Of a stretch of DNA of 24,822 nt, positions 7,391-15,228 are shown one piece after another (position 1 is the first letter of the stretch; each line of letters opens with the position of its first letter). The DNA is taken from contig JANMWN010000287.1 of NCBI GenBank assembly GCA_031394045.1, positions 1 through 24,822 of the forward strand, written 5' to 3'. The stretch comes from JANYIP01 sp031394045. Its GTDB lineage: Bacteria; Actinomycetota; Actinomycetes; Prado026. A program made the translations under genes and the position numbers. The notes under the pieces are model-generated. The model was not told where the DNA came from and did not search any database. It saw only the letters and a program-made list of their open reading frames with translations.

Positions 7391-7972
7391 CTAGCTCTCT
7401 TTCTTGACGTCGTCGATCGGTTCGGCCAGGTCTGGCAGATCCTGCAGGGCGGCCCATCGCGGGTCGACCTGCTCGTGCTGGTGGTCCGTGACGTCGGCCA
7501 GCCTGATCCCGCACTCGGGACACAGGCCGGGGCAGTCGTCCCGGCACACGGGTTGGAACGGGAGCCCGAGGACCACCGCGTCACGCACCACCGGCTCGAG
7601 GTCAAAGGCATCGCCCTCGAGCCGCAGGGCCTCGTCGTCGTCGACGGCCTGGTCGGGATAGAAGTACAGCTCCTGGAAGGGCACAGCCGTCTCGAAGGAC
7701 AGCTCATCCAGGCAGCGCACGCACTCGCCGTGGAACCGTGCCCGTGCCGTTCCCGACACGAGCACACCCTCGACGACCGACTCCAGCCGCAGATCCAGCT
7801 GGACGTCGGAACCCACAGGCACACCGATGACGTCGACACCGAGGTGCGTCGGAGCCTGGACGGTACGACTCAGCCTGAGCATCGAGCCTGCGCGGCGGCC
7901 GAGGTCGCGGGTGTCCACGACGAACGGGGCACGCAGGTCGAGCCTGGACAGCTGGATCCTCCGCTGAAGCAC
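7391..7972 (-). CDS. yceD: DUF177/YceD family protein, large-subunit rRNA accumulation factor
   Basis: The DUF177 family is associated with 23S rRNA accumulation and is almost always encoded before rpmF, as here. The product contains the family core DTRDLGRRAGSM (about 20-31), VDVIGVPVGS, ESVVEGVLVSGTA, then a CVRC pair (Cys84, Cys87) and a second cluster, Cys143, Cys147, Cys151, Cys154, likely binding zinc. The listed start is the GTG at 7972 (193 aa), which has no ribosome site. A CTG at 7951 is preceded by GGAGG at ideal spacing and gives LSRLDLRAPFVV, closer to the usual family N-terminus, so the real protein may be 186 aa. Family identity is secure; the start is not. Confidence 0.92.
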   Translation of the reverse strand: MLQRRIQLSRLDLRAPFVVDTRDLGRRAGSMLRLSRTVQAPTHLGVDVIGVPVGSDVQLDLRLESVVEGVLVSGTARARFHGECVRCLDELSFETAVPFQELYFYPDQAVDDDEALRLEGDAFDLEPVVRDAVVLGLPFQPVCRDDCPGLCPECGIRLADVTDHQHEQVDPRWAALQDLPDLAEPIDDVKKES

Positions 7973-8009
7973 ATAACGAACCACGGCCTCGGACGAGACC
8001 GACCCAGTG

Positions 8010-8038
8010 ACGATACCGGAGGGGCGCGGCGCCCCCAA
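8010..8038 (-). promoter_or_regulatory. Candidate promoter for yceD-rpmF-rnc-mutM, with a palindrome inside it
   Basis: Reading leftwards, TTGGGG (8033-8038) and TATCGT (8010-8015) are separated by 17 bases, a good match to a vegetative promoter, and predict a 5' leader of about 30-50 bases before yceD. A GC-rich palindrome, GGGGCGC-g-GCGCCCC (8021-8035), occupies the spacer and the edge of the -35 box. It may end sepIVA transcription, since U-tract-free hairpins are used in actinobacteria, or bind a regulator. This is a sequence match only. Confidence 0.42.
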
Positions 8039-8042
8039 ACTC

Positions 8043-8552
8043 TCAGCCCTCGCGGATCGCGGGGATCTCGCCGGTCTCGGTCCCGAGGGAGCCGAGGCTC
8101 TCCATCTCGCCCCGTCCACGCAGCTTGTCCCTGCCGCGGTGCACGGCGGCGAGGGTCTTGTTGAGCGTGATCTCGAATGTGGCCAGCTTGCCGTCGACGT
8201 ACGCGTCGACCTGCTGGCGCATCGACTCGGCCTCGTCGGCCGCCTCGCCCCGGACCCGGCTCGCCTCGAGCTGGGCCTGGGCGAACACCTCGGTCTCGGA
8301 CACCAGCCGCATCCGCTCCTCGTGGGCCGTCGCGATGATCTGGTCGGCCTCCTCACGCCCCTCGGCCACCACCTGGTCGCGACCGGCGAGCAGCTGCTCG
8401 GCCAGGTCGAACTCCTCGGGCAGCAGGGCGCGCAGCTCCTCGAGGAGGGTCACGACCTCGGCGCGGTTGACGATGCAGGAGGAGGACATGGGCATGGCCC
8501 GGGCGTTCTCGACCAGCACCGTGATCTCGTCGAGCTTCTCGTGGACGTCCAC
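8043..8552 (-). CDS. sepIVA: SepIVA/DivIVA-like septum-site coiled-coil protein
   Basis: The 169-aa product starts (M)DVHEKLDEITVLVENARAMPM and continues SSSCIVNRAEVVTLLEELRALLP, then a long Glu/Ala-rich coiled coil (about 55-150). It matches the actinobacterial DivIVA-like family that includes mycobacterial SepIVA (Rv2927c), a septal factor needed for division, which also sits beside a DUF177 gene and rnc. Members are sometimes misannotated as ATP synthase subunit B because of the helix. The GTG at 8552 has GAGGAG about ten bases upstream; a longer upstream reading is antisense-like and lacks the conserved start. Septal localisation is inferred from the family. The tail GSLGTETGEIPAIREG is specific to this protein. 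Confidence 0.85.
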   Translation of the reverse strand: MDVHEKLDEITVLVENARAMPMSSSCIVNRAEVVTLLEELRALLPEEFDLAEQLLAGRDQVVAEGREEADQIIATAHEERMRLVSETEVFAQAQLEASRVRGEAADEAESMRQQVDAYVDGKLATFEITLNKTLAAVHRGRDKLRGRGEMESLGSLGTETGEIPAIREG

Positions 8553-8593
8553 GCGCAGCAGTCTCCTCGCTTGTTGATGCTGGCCTGCGGTGG

Positions 8594-9082
8594 CTAGCGA
8601 TCCGCCAGGCGATCGTAGAGGCGACTGGCGACCACGTCGGGCACCAGCCCGGTCACGTCCCCACCATGGGCGGCGACCTCCTTGAGGAGGCTGGACGAGA
8701 GGTAACTGTAGGTCGCACTGGTCGGGACGAACAAAGTCTCGACCCCTGCGAGCTGACGGTTCATCTGGGCCATCTGCAGCTCGTAGTCGAAGTCGCTGAC
8801 GGCACGCAACCCTTTGACGATAGCCGGGATGCCGCGGTCCCGGCAGAAGTCCACGAGCAGACCGTCGAAGCTGTCGATCCGTACGTTGGGCCACGGCGCG
8901 GTGACCTCGGTCAGCATCGCCATCCGCTCCTCGACCGTGAACAGGCCGCCATTGCCGCTCTTGCTGCGGTTGATGGCGACGACCACGGTGACCTCGTCAA
9001 ACAGGGCGGCCGCCCGGCCGACGATGTCGAGGTGACCGTTGGTGACGGGATCGAACGAACCTGGACAGACGACCTTGCGCAC
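8594..9082 (-). CDS. coaD: Phosphopantetheine adenylyltransferase
   Basis: CoaD transfers AMP from ATP to 4'-phosphopantetheine, the penultimate step of coenzyme A synthesis. The 162-aa product has the nucleotidyltransferase motif TNGH (14-17) in PGSFDPVTNGHLDI, the ERM segment (about 52-54), KGLRAVSDFDYELQMAQMNR and the C-terminal YLSSSLLKEV that replaces ISSTxVR. The length is typical. The GTG start has GAGGAG six bases upstream. It lies 46 bases downstream of rsmD, a pairing conserved across many bacteria. Confidence 0.97.
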   Translation of the reverse strand: MRKVVCPGSFDPVTNGHLDIVGRAAALFDEVTVVVAINRSKSGNGGLFTVEERMAMLTEVTAPWPNVRIDSFDGLLVDFCRDRGIPAIVKGLRAVSDFDYELQMAQMNRQLAGVETLFVPTSATYSYLSSSLLKEVAAHGGDVTGLVPDVVASRLYDRLADR

Positions 9083-9128
9083 GATCAGCTCCTCGGCGAG
9101 TCAGCCATGGCCCGGTTCGGGCAGCATC

Positions 9129-9707
9129 TCAAGGACCGGCGGCGCGACCGTACCAAAGCATCGCCTCCCCGTACCGGCGGGTCCGGTCCGGCGCGAGCCC
9201 TTCGGGCCAGGTCCAGGCCGGGTCCCGGCTGCCGCGCTCTACGACGACCACGCCTCCCGGCGCGAGCCAGCCATGGGTCAGCAGGTCGGCCAGCACCTCG
9301 CGAACGACCTGGGCCGGCAGCGCGTACGGCGGGTCGAGGAACGCGATGTCGTACCCGGCAGCAGGGTTAGCGACCGAGACGACCCGCTCGACCGGCAGCA
9401 CGGACGTCGAGGCGCCGCCGAGCCCCGCACCCTCGAGAGACTCGACATTGGCGACGAGCACGGCGTGCGCGCGCCGCTCGTTCTCTACCAGGTGGACCTG
9501 GGTCGCGCCCCGCGACAGGGCCTCGAGGCCCACGGCGCCCGAGCCTGCGTACAGGTCGAGGAACCGGCGACCGGCGACCGAGCCAAGCAGCGCGCCGAGG
9601 GTCGAGAACAGCGCTTCCCGGGCCCGGTCCGAGGTGGGCCGGGTAGTCGTCCCCGCGGGGACCGCGAGGCGGCGGCCGCCCGCGGCCCCGGCGATGATCC
9701 GGGTCAA
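9129..9707 (-). CDS. rsmD: 16S rRNA (guanine(966)-N(2))-methyltransferase RsmD
   Basis: RsmD methylates the N2 of G966 in 16S rRNA using S-adenosylmethionine. The 192-aa product begins MTRIIAGAAGGRRLAVP, the family opening, and has the SAM-binding motif FLDLYAGSGAVGLEALSRGA (49-68) and catalytic DPPY (125-128). The start codon is TTG and shares four bases (TTGA) with the recG stop, so translation is probably coupled. A small hairpin, GCCCG-n3-CGGGC, lies just beyond the stop at 9110-9122, before coaD. Confidence 0.95.
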   Translation of the reverse strand: MTRIIAGAAGGRRLAVPAGTTTRPTSDRAREALFSTLGALLGSVAGRRFLDLYAGSGAVGLEALSRGATQVHLVENERRAHAVLVANVESLEGAGLGGASTSVLPVERVVSVANPAAGYDIAFLDPPYALPAQVVREVLADLLTHGWLAPGGVVVVERGSRDPAWTWPEGLAPDRTRRYGEAMLWYGRAAGP

Positions 9708-11917
9708 GCCTTCTCCATGTAGTCGCCGCGCTCGTCGTCGAGATAGGCACGCAGGGCCGAGAGCAGCGCGGGGTGCTCGCGCAGCCTCGGGTCGGCTCCG
9801 ACCACACCGGCGGCATCCGCACGGGCCTGCACGATGACCTCCTCGTCCCGCAGCACGCTGAGCAGGCGCAGGGACGAGCGCCGGCCGGCCTGGGTCGCGC
9901 CGAGCACGTCGCCCTCACGCCGGGCCTCCAGGTCGATCCGCGAGAGCGCGAAACCGTCGAGCGTGGCGGCCACCGCGTCCAGCCGCTCGCGCGCTGGGCC
10001 GTCCCGCAGCTCGGTGACCAGCAGGGCCAGGCCGGTCGCGGACCCACGGCCGATCCGCCCGCGCAGCTGGTGCAGCTGCGAGACGCCGAACCGGTCGGCG
10101 TCCATGACGACCATCACCGTCGCGTTGGGTACGTCGACCCCGACCTCGACCACCGTGGTCGCCACCAGGACGTCGACCTCGCCGGAGGTGAAGCGGCGCA
10201 TCACGTCGTCCTTGGCGTCGGACGGCATCCGGCCGTGCATGGCCTCGACCCTCAGGCCCGCGAGCGGACCGTCGACCAGGGCCGGGAGGAGGTCGAGGAC
10301 CGCGACGGGTGGACGGCGCTCGTCGTCAGCTTCCGCCGGTGTGGCGCCGTCGGCTCCCGCGTCCTGCCCGTCGAGGCTGCCGATCCTCGGGCAGACGACG
10401 TACGCCTGGTGACCGGCCGCGACCTCCTCACGGACGCGGGCCCAGGCCCGGTCGAGGAAGTGCGGCTTGTCCCCCGCAGGGACGACGTGCGAGACGATCG
10501 GCGACCGGCCCAGCGGCAGCTCGGTCAGGGTCGAGACCTCCAGGTCGCCGAACACCGTCATCGCGACGGTACGAGGGATCGGGGTCGCGGTCATGACGAG
10601 CACGTGCGGCGGCACGTCGCCCTTGGTGGTCAGGGCCGCCCGCTGCTCGACGCCGAAGCGGTGCTGCTCGTCGACCACGACCAGCCCGAGGTCGAAGAAG
10701 CCGACCTTGTCCTCGAGCAGGGCATGGGTCCCGATCACGATGCCCGCGTTCCCGCTGGCCGCGTCGAGCATGGCCTGCCGCCTGGCCGCGGTGCCGAGGG
10801 AGCCGGTGAGGAGCGCGATCCTGGTGCCCACCTCGGCGCCGCCAAGCAGGCCGCGCTCCGCCAACGGTCCGAGCAGCTGGCTGATCGAGCGCTGGTGCTG
10901 CTGCGCCAGGACCTCGGTGGGTGCCAGCAGCGCGGCCTGCCCACCCGAGTCGACCACCGCGAGCATCGCGCGAAGGGCCACCAGGGTCTTGCCGCTGCCC
11001 ACCTCGCCCTGGAGCAGCCGGTGCATCGGGTGGCTGTTCGCCAGGTCGGCCGCGATCACCGCCCCGACCTCGGCCTGGCCGGCCGTGAGCGTGAACGGCA
11101 GGCGCGCGTCGAATGCCTCCAGGACTCCCCCGGGCCTGGCCACCCGGGGCTTGGCCGGCAGGGTCGCCGTGACGGCACGGCGCCTGGCCAGCTCGACCTG
11201 GAGGACGAACGCCTCCTCGAACACCAGCCGGGTCTTGGCCAGGGCCACGTCCTGCCGCGTCTCGGGCCGGTGGATCATCGCGAACGCATCGCCGAGACCG
11301 ACCAGTCCGCGCCGCATGCGTATCTGAGCCGGCACCGGGTCGGGCGGGTCGCCCAGCACGTCGAGCACGGCGCCGATGCACTTCGCGATGCGCCAGGACG
11401 GCAGTGCCGCGAGGGCCGGGTAGACCGGGATCAACGCCTGCGCGAACGCGGCTGCCGCCTCGGCTGCCTCGTCCGCGGACCCGTCGGGCGACCCTTCGGC
11501 GGACGCCTCGGAGCTGCCCCCCATCAGCACGTAGACCGGATGCGTGAGCTGCCGCTTGCCCTTGAAGGACGCGACCTTGCCGGCGAAGAGGCCTTGCCGG
11601 CCGACCCATAGATAGCGTTCGCGCCAGCCCTGGTTGAAGAAGGTGAGCGACAGCCGGCCGCGCCCGTCCGTGAGCTCGACGGTGAGCAGCGAGCCCTTGC
11701 GGTTCTTGAACGGACGGTTGCTGACGCTGGCGATCTCGGCCAGCACCGTCACGTCCTCGTCGATCTGCAGCGAGGCGAGGTCGGTCAGCTCACCGTGTTG
11801 GTCGTAGCGGCGCGGGTAGTGCCGGAGCAGGTCACCGACCGTCTCGATGCCAAGGCCGGTGCGCAAGATCTTGGCGGTCCGGTCGCCGACCACAGTGACG
11901 ACGGGATCGTTCAGCAC
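9704..11917 (-). CDS. recG: ATP-dependent DNA helicase RecG
   Basis: RecG remodels stalled replication forks and branched recombination intermediates. The 737-aa product has an N-terminal wedge/OB domain (about 55-135, e.g. VTVLAEIASVSNRPFKNRKGSLLTV), then helicase motifs: Walker A GEVGSGKT (304-311), DEQHRFG (416-422), TATPIPRT (443-450), QLRGRIGRG (617-625), and a C-terminal segment REGDVLGATQAGRRSSLRLL equivalent to the TRG coupling motif. The GTG at 11917 is chosen because it gives the conserved short N-terminus and follows the fakA-like stop by two bases; the longer upstream reading is a shadow frame. An Ala/Ser/Glu-rich insert at about 133-158 interrupts the wedge region. Confidence 0.97.
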   Translation of the reverse strand: MLNDPVVTVVGDRTAKILRTGLGIETVGDLLRHYPRRYDQHGELTDLASLQIDEDVTVLAEIASVSNRPFKNRKGSLLTVELTDGRGRLSLTFFNQGWRERYLWVGRQGLFAGKVASFKGKRQLTHPVYVLMGGSSEASAEGSPDGSADEAAEAAAAFAQALIPVYPALAALPSWRIAKCIGAVLDVLGDPPDPVPAQIRMRRGLVGLGDAFAMIHRPETRQDVALAKTRLVFEEAFVLQVELARRRAVTATLPAKPRVARPGGVLEAFDARLPFTLTAGQAEVGAVIAADLANSHPMHRLLQGEVGSGKTLVALRAMLAVVDSGGQAALLAPTEVLAQQHQRSISQLLGPLAERGLLGGAEVGTRIALLTGSLGTAARRQAMLDAASGNAGIVIGTHALLEDKVGFFDLGLVVVDEQHRFGVEQRAALTTKGDVPPHVLVMTATPIPRTVAMTVFGDLEVSTLTELPLGRSPIVSHVVPAGDKPHFLDRAWARVREEVAAGHQAYVVCPRIGSLDGQDAGADGATPAEADDERRPPVAVLDLLPALVDGPLAGLRVEAMHGRMPSDAKDDVMRRFTSGEVDVLVATTVVEVGVDVPNATVMVVMDADRFGVSQLHQLRGRIGRGSATGLALLVTELRDGPARERLDAVAATLDGFALSRIDLEARREGDVLGATQAGRRSSLRLLSVLRDEEVIVQARADAAGVVGADPRLREHPALLSALRAYLDDERGDYMEKA

Positions 11918-11919
11918 GG

Positions 11920-13530
11920 CTACTCCACCCCGATGAGGAGGGGGTAGTAGAGCTGCCCCCCGTCGTGCACCCCGACCTCGACCTCGGGGTGGGTCTGCCG
12001 CAGATGACGCTCCAGGCCGTCCGCCAGGCCCTCCGGGGCGGTGCTCCCGAGCAGCAGGGTGACCAGCTCGCCGCCCGCGGTGAGCATCCGGTCGAGCACG
12101 TCCCACGCCGTCGCCGTCACGTCGTGCCCGATGCTGACGACGTCTCCGTCGATCAGGCCGAGGACATCGCCGGGATGGCAGACCCCGGCCGACGTCAGGG
12201 ACTCGCGTACGGCGGTGGTCACGCTGCCCGTACGGGTCGCCCGCGCGGCCGACGTCATCGAGACCACGTCGTCCTCGTACCTTCGGGCGCCGTCGTGCAC
12301 CGCGAGCGCGGCCAGCACCTGGACCGAGGCCCGGGTGGGGATGACGGCGACCCGGATGCCAGCGGCCCGGGCGTACTCGGCCGCTGCCTCGGCGACCGGG
12401 ACGGTGTCGCTGTCGTTGGGCAGGACGACGACCTCCTGGGCGTCCGCCCCCTGGATCGCCTCGAGGACGTCGCGGGTCGCCGGGCGGTTGCCGGGGCCGC
12501 CAAGGACGACGATCGCGCCGCACTGCCGGGCCAGCGCCGCCAGGCCCTCGCCCGGCGCGAACGCGACGACCGCACGCGTGGACTCGCCACCGCGGCTGCG
12601 CCGCGGGCCCATCTGCTCGCCGAAGTGGGTCACCTTGATGCGGTAGGGCCGACCTGCACGGATCCCCGCCTCGACGGCGGCGCCGACGTCGTCGACATGG
12701 ACGTGCACGTTCCAGAGCCCGTCACCGCCCACCACGAGCAGCGAGTCGCCCAACGGCTCCAGGGCCACCTTGAGCAGGTCGGTCGCCGCGTCGTCGGCCT
12801 CGAGCAGGTACATCACCTCGTACGCCGGGCCGTCCTCGGGTCGCTCCGGCTCGGTCGATGCCCTCGGCTTGGGCAGTGCGGCGCGTGGTGGCTGGCTCAT
12901 CGGGTGCTCGCCGGTGACGGCTCGAACCAGCGCGTCCAGCAGGACTGTGAGGCCGCGGCCGCCAGCATCGACGACGCCCGCGCGGCGCAGGACCTCGAGC
13001 TGGTCGGGCGTACGGTCCAGCGCCTCGTGGGCACCGGCGGCAGCAGCGCGGACCACCTCGGGCAGCCCCGCGCCGACCCGGCCGGCCTCGGCCCGCGCGC
13101 AGGTGGCGGCCGCACGTGCCACCGTCAAGATCGTGCCCTCGACCGGGTGCGCGACCGCGGCGTACGCGGCGTCGGCGGCCCGCTCGAGCGCCACCGTCAT
13201 GGTCTCGACCGCCGAAGACTGGCCACCCGAGCCCGCGGCCACGATCGCCTCGCTGGCGGCGCGTACGAGCTGGGACAGGATCACGCCGGAGTTGCCGCGA
13301 GCGCCGAGCAGGGCGCCGTGCGCGAGCGCCCGCAGCGTCCTGGTGAGGTCCTCGTCAGGATTGCGGCCGTCGACCTCGAGCGCGGCGGACTCCATCGTGA
13401 GGTAGAGATTGGTCCCGGTGTCCCCGTCGGGCACGGGGTACACGTTGAGCGCGTCGATCTCCTCGCGGGCCCGGCCGAGGGAGTCGAGGGCGTCACGGCA
13501 CCAGCTGCGGACAGCGGGTACGTCGAGCAT
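11920..13530 (-). CDS. fakA: DhaL/DAK2-domain protein of the FakA (YloV) family
   Basis: FakA is the ATP-binding subunit of bacterial fatty acid kinase, which works with a FakB (DegV) protein to phosphorylate exogenous fatty acids. The 536-aa product has an N-terminal DhaL domain with the Mg-ATP motif NVYPVPDGDTGTN (29-41) and GARGNSG (76-82), a middle domain with WNVHVHVDDVG, and a C-terminal domain ending in the characteristic GGQLYYPLLIGVE. No FakB gene is visible here, and kinase activity in actinobacteria is inferred from the family. The gene has a conserved position upstream of recG and heads the long minus-strand run. It appears leaderless: TAGCCT lies six bases upstream of the ATG. 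Confidence 0.9.
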   Translation of the reverse strand: MLDVPAVRSWCRDALDSLGRAREEIDALNVYPVPDGDTGTNLYLTMESAALEVDGRNPDEDLTRTLRALAHGALLGARGNSGVILSQLVRAASEAIVAAGSGGQSSAVETMTVALERAADAAYAAVAHPVEGTILTVARAAATCARAEAGRVGAGLPEVVRAAAAGAHEALDRTPDQLEVLRRAGVVDAGGRGLTVLLDALVRAVTGEHPMSQPPRAALPKPRASTEPERPEDGPAYEVMYLLEADDAATDLLKVALEPLGDSLLVVGGDGLWNVHVHVDDVGAAVEAGIRAGRPYRIKVTHFGEQMGPRRSRGGESTRAVVAFAPGEGLAALARQCGAIVVLGGPGNRPATRDVLEAIQGADAQEVVVLPNDSDTVPVAEAAAEYARAAGIRVAVIPTRASVQVLAALAVHDGARRYEDDVVSMTSAARATRTGSVTTAVRESLTSAGVCHPGDVLGLIDGDVVSIGHDVTATAWDVLDRMLTAGGELVTLLLGSTAPEGLADGLERHLRQTHPEVEVGVHDGGQLYYPLLIGVE

Positions 13531-13536
13531 GCCCGC

Positions 13537-13542
13537 AGGCTA
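13537..13542 (-). promoter_or_regulatory. Candidate -10 box of a leaderless fakA transcript
   Basis: TAGCCT on the minus strand is followed by six bases and the ATG at 13530, matching TAnnnT leaderless geometry. No clear Shine-Dalgarno lies between them, which supports the reading. This would drive the fakA-recG-rsmD-coaD-sepIVA run. Confidence 0.5.
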
Positions 13543-13559
13543 GCCGCCCGCCCCCACGG

Positions 13560-13590
13560 TTGGCGTACGGGCGCGGACGTCAGGTAACCT
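13560..13590 (+). promoter_or_regulatory. Candidate promoter of rpmB
   Basis: TTGGCG (13560-13565) and TAACCT (13585-13590) are separated by 19 bases, slightly long. Transcription would start near 13597 and leave about an 80-base leader. It is divergent from the fakA promoter within a 147-base gap. Confidence 0.45.
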
Positions 13591-13593
13591 TTC

Positions 13594-13621
13594 GACGCTG
13601 CCCGGGCATCCCGGGTGCGTC
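13594..13621 (+). other. Imperfect hairpin at the predicted 5' end of the rpmB mRNA
   Basis: GACGC-t-GCCCGGG pairs across a three-base CAT loop with CCCGGGT-GCGTC, giving about 12 pairs with one bulged base and one G-U pair. The inner stem CCCGGG/CCCGGG is at 13601-13606 and 13610-13615. It begins beside the predicted transcription start and is far from the ribosome site (GGGGAG, about 13665-13670). It is not an intrinsic terminator because no U-tract follows. Possible roles are mRNA stabilisation, protein binding or L28 autoregulation; all are inference. Confidence 0.4.
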
Positions 13622-13677
13622 GTGCGCAGGTCTTGCGGCGACATTCGAGCGTTCAGATCCGTTGGGGAGTGTCGACC

Positions 13678-13872
13678 GTGGCTGCCAACTGCGACGTCTG
13701 CGGCAAGGGGCCGGGCTTCGGCAACAGCATCTCTCACTCGCACCGTCGGACCTCGCGGCGCTGGAACCCCAACATCCAGCGCGTACGCGCCATGGTGGGC
13801 AAGGCCGGCAAGACGCCGAAGCGGATCAACGTGTGCACCTCCTGCCTCAAGGCCGGCAAGGTCACCCGCTAG
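13678..13872 (+). CDS. rpmB: 50S ribosomal protein L28
   Basis: L28 is a large-subunit ribosomal protein. The 64-aa product begins (M)AANCDVCGKGPGFGNSISHS and has the family core HRRTSRRWNPNIQRVR. Cys5-x2-Cys8 and Cys53-x2-Cys56 make it the zinc-ribbon form. The GTG start has GGGGAG eight bases upstream; an in-frame extension to 13615 is rejected because homologues begin at this residue. It stands alone, without rpmG, and converges on thiL with a 17-base gap and no visible terminator. Confidence 0.97.
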   Translation: MAANCDVCGKGPGFGNSISHSHRRTSRRWNPNIQRVRAMVGKAGKTPKRINVCTSCLKAGKVTR

Positions 13873-13889
13873 TCCTGTCTCGGACTGGT

Positions 13890-14900
13890 TCACGCCGAGT
13901 AGTGCCGCCAGCCGCCCGGGCCCTCGTACGCCCCAGCCGGCAGGCCGGCCACGGTGACGCCGCCCCCCACGACCACCTGGCCGATCGGCACCCAGCCGGC
14001 CGGTAGCCGCGTACCCGCGGGGAAGGTCGCCGCGAGGGCGTGGTCCTCGCCACCGGTGAGCACCCACTCCAGCGGATCCTTGCCGAGCGCGGCGGCGGCG
14101 TCGTGCAGCGGCCCGCCCACCTCCAGCTTCGACACCTCTAGCTCGATCGCGACCTTCGAGGCCGCGGCCACGTGCGCGAGGTCGGACAGCAGGCCGTCGC
14201 TTACGTCGACCATCGCGGTGGCGCCCGCGACCGCCGCGGCCACCCCCGCCGCGTACGGAGGCTCGGGACGCCGGTGCGCGGCCACCAGGGTGCGCGGTGA
14301 GCGGAAGCCGCGGCTCAGCACCGCGAGCCCCCCGGCGGACCAGCCCAGCCGACCGCACAGCGCGACGACGTCGCCCACCTTCGCGCCCGACCGGGTGACC
14401 GGCGGCCGCCCGTCGAGCGCGCCCAGAGCCGTCACCGAGACCACGACGTGGTCGGAGGCGACGACGTCCCCGCCGACCACGCAGGCCCCCACCAGCGCGG
14501 CCTCGGCCGACAGCCCGTCCGCGAACGCCAGGACCCAGCTGACGAGCAGGTCAGCGGGCGCGGCCAGCCCGACCAGGAGCGCCGTGGGCCGCGCACCCAT
14601 CGCCGCGACGTCGGCCAGGTTCTGGGCGGCCGCCTTGTGCCCGATGTCGAGGGGCTCGGACCAGTCCCGCCGGAAGTGCACGCCCTCGACGAGGACGTCG
14701 GTGGAGGCGACCACCCGGTCGTCGGTCGTCCGCACCACCGCGGCGTCGTCCCCGGGTCCGAGCTCCACGTCGGGGCCGCCGGCCAGCCGCCCGACGATCG
14801 CGGCGACCAGCCCGGCCTCCCCCAGCTCGCCGACGGTCTCGCGGCCGCTGCTGCTCTGCTGGCTCTGTGTCCCTCTGCTGATGCCGCCCATGCCCGCCAT
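13890..14900 (-). CDS. thiL: Thiamine-monophosphate kinase
   Basis: ThiL phosphorylates thiamine monophosphate to the active cofactor thiamine pyrophosphate. The 336-aa product has the AIRS-type fold with GPGDDAAVV (48-56), the STDVLVEGVHF metal and nucleotide motif (66-76), the signature DIGHKAAAQNLADVAAMGARP-like segment (85-105), a DVSDGLLSDLAHVA motif and a C-terminal LTGGEDHAL loop. The ATG at 14900 is preferred over ATG 14891 because AGGTGG precedes it; much longer upstream readings overlap the divergent lrp-like gene. Residues 1-25 are Gly/Ser/Gln-rich and not conserved in the family. Confidence 0.95.
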   Translation of the reverse strand: MAGMGGISRGTQSQQSSSGRETVGELGEAGLVAAIVGRLAGGPDVELGPGDDAAVVRTTDDRVVASTDVLVEGVHFRRDWSEPLDIGHKAAAQNLADVAAMGARPTALLVGLAAPADLLVSWVLAFADGLSAEAALVGACVVGGDVVASDHVVVSVTALGALDGRPPVTRSGAKVGDVVALCGRLGWSAGGLAVLSRGFRSPRTLVAAHRRPEPPYAAGVAAAVAGATAMVDVSDGLLSDLAHVAAASKVAIELEVSKLEVGGPLHDAAAALGKDPLEWVLTGGEDHALAATFPAGTRLPAGWVPIGQVVVGGGVTVAGLPAGAYEGPGGWRHYSA

Positions 14901-14914
14901 GCTGCCACCTGGGG

Positions 14915-14920
14915 TAGCCT
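14915..14920 (+). promoter_or_regulatory. Candidate -10 box of the stand-alone Lrp/AsnC-domain gene
   Basis: TAGCCT fits TAnnnT and would give a leader of about 34 bases containing the GGGGAGG ribosome site at 14947-14953. It lies in the 60-base divergent gap with thiL. I see no good -35 box or thiL promoter there. Confidence 0.35.
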
Positions 14921-14960
14921 TCGTCGCTCGCACGTCACTTCGCCGCGGGGAGGCACGATC

Positions 14961-15197
14961 GTGGTCGTCCAGGCGTACATCCTCATCCAGACCGAGGTCG
15001 GCAAGGCAGCCAACGTCGCACGCGACATCGCCGAGATCGTCGGGGTCACTCTTGCCGAGGACGTCACCGGTCCCTACGACGTCATCGTGCGGGCCGAGGC
15101 CGAGAGTGTCGACGACCTCGGCAAGCTGGTCCTGGCTCAGGTCCAGGCGGTGCCGGGCATCACCCGCACCCTGACCTGCCCGGTCGTGCACCTCTGA
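14961..15197 (+). CDS. Stand-alone Lrp/AsnC ligand-binding (RAM) domain protein
   Basis: The 78-aa product, (M)VVQAYILIQTEVGKAANVARDI..., is a complete RAM domain as found at the C-terminus of Lrp/AsnC regulators: a ferredoxin-like fold with the GPYDVIVRAEA strand-turn and the closing VPGITRTLTCPVV. There is no helix-turn-helix, so it cannot bind DNA by itself. Such domains form oligomeric rings and bind amino acids; a role as a small effector-binding or regulator-partner protein is inferred. The GTG start has GGAGG seven bases upstream. It is divergent from thiL, a neighbour pairing I recall from streptomycetes. Confidence 0.9.
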   Translation: MVVQAYILIQTEVGKAANVARDIAEIVGVTLAEDVTGPYDVIVRAEAESVDDLGKLVLAQVQAVPGITRTLTCPVVHL

Positions 15198-15228
15198 TCC
15201 GGCTGGGCCAGGCCTTCTCGGCGCTGAG

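Noticed and set aside
9110..9122. GCCCG-n3-CGGGC hairpin between rsmD and coaD as a terminator
   Set aside because: The stem is five pairs with no U-tract, and the genes form a conserved pair that is likely co-transcribed.
5342..13648. Shared 13-mer GCGGCGACATTCG at 5342 and about 13636
   Set aside because: A few shared 13-mers are expected by chance in 25 kb of GC-rich DNA, and the flanks do not match.
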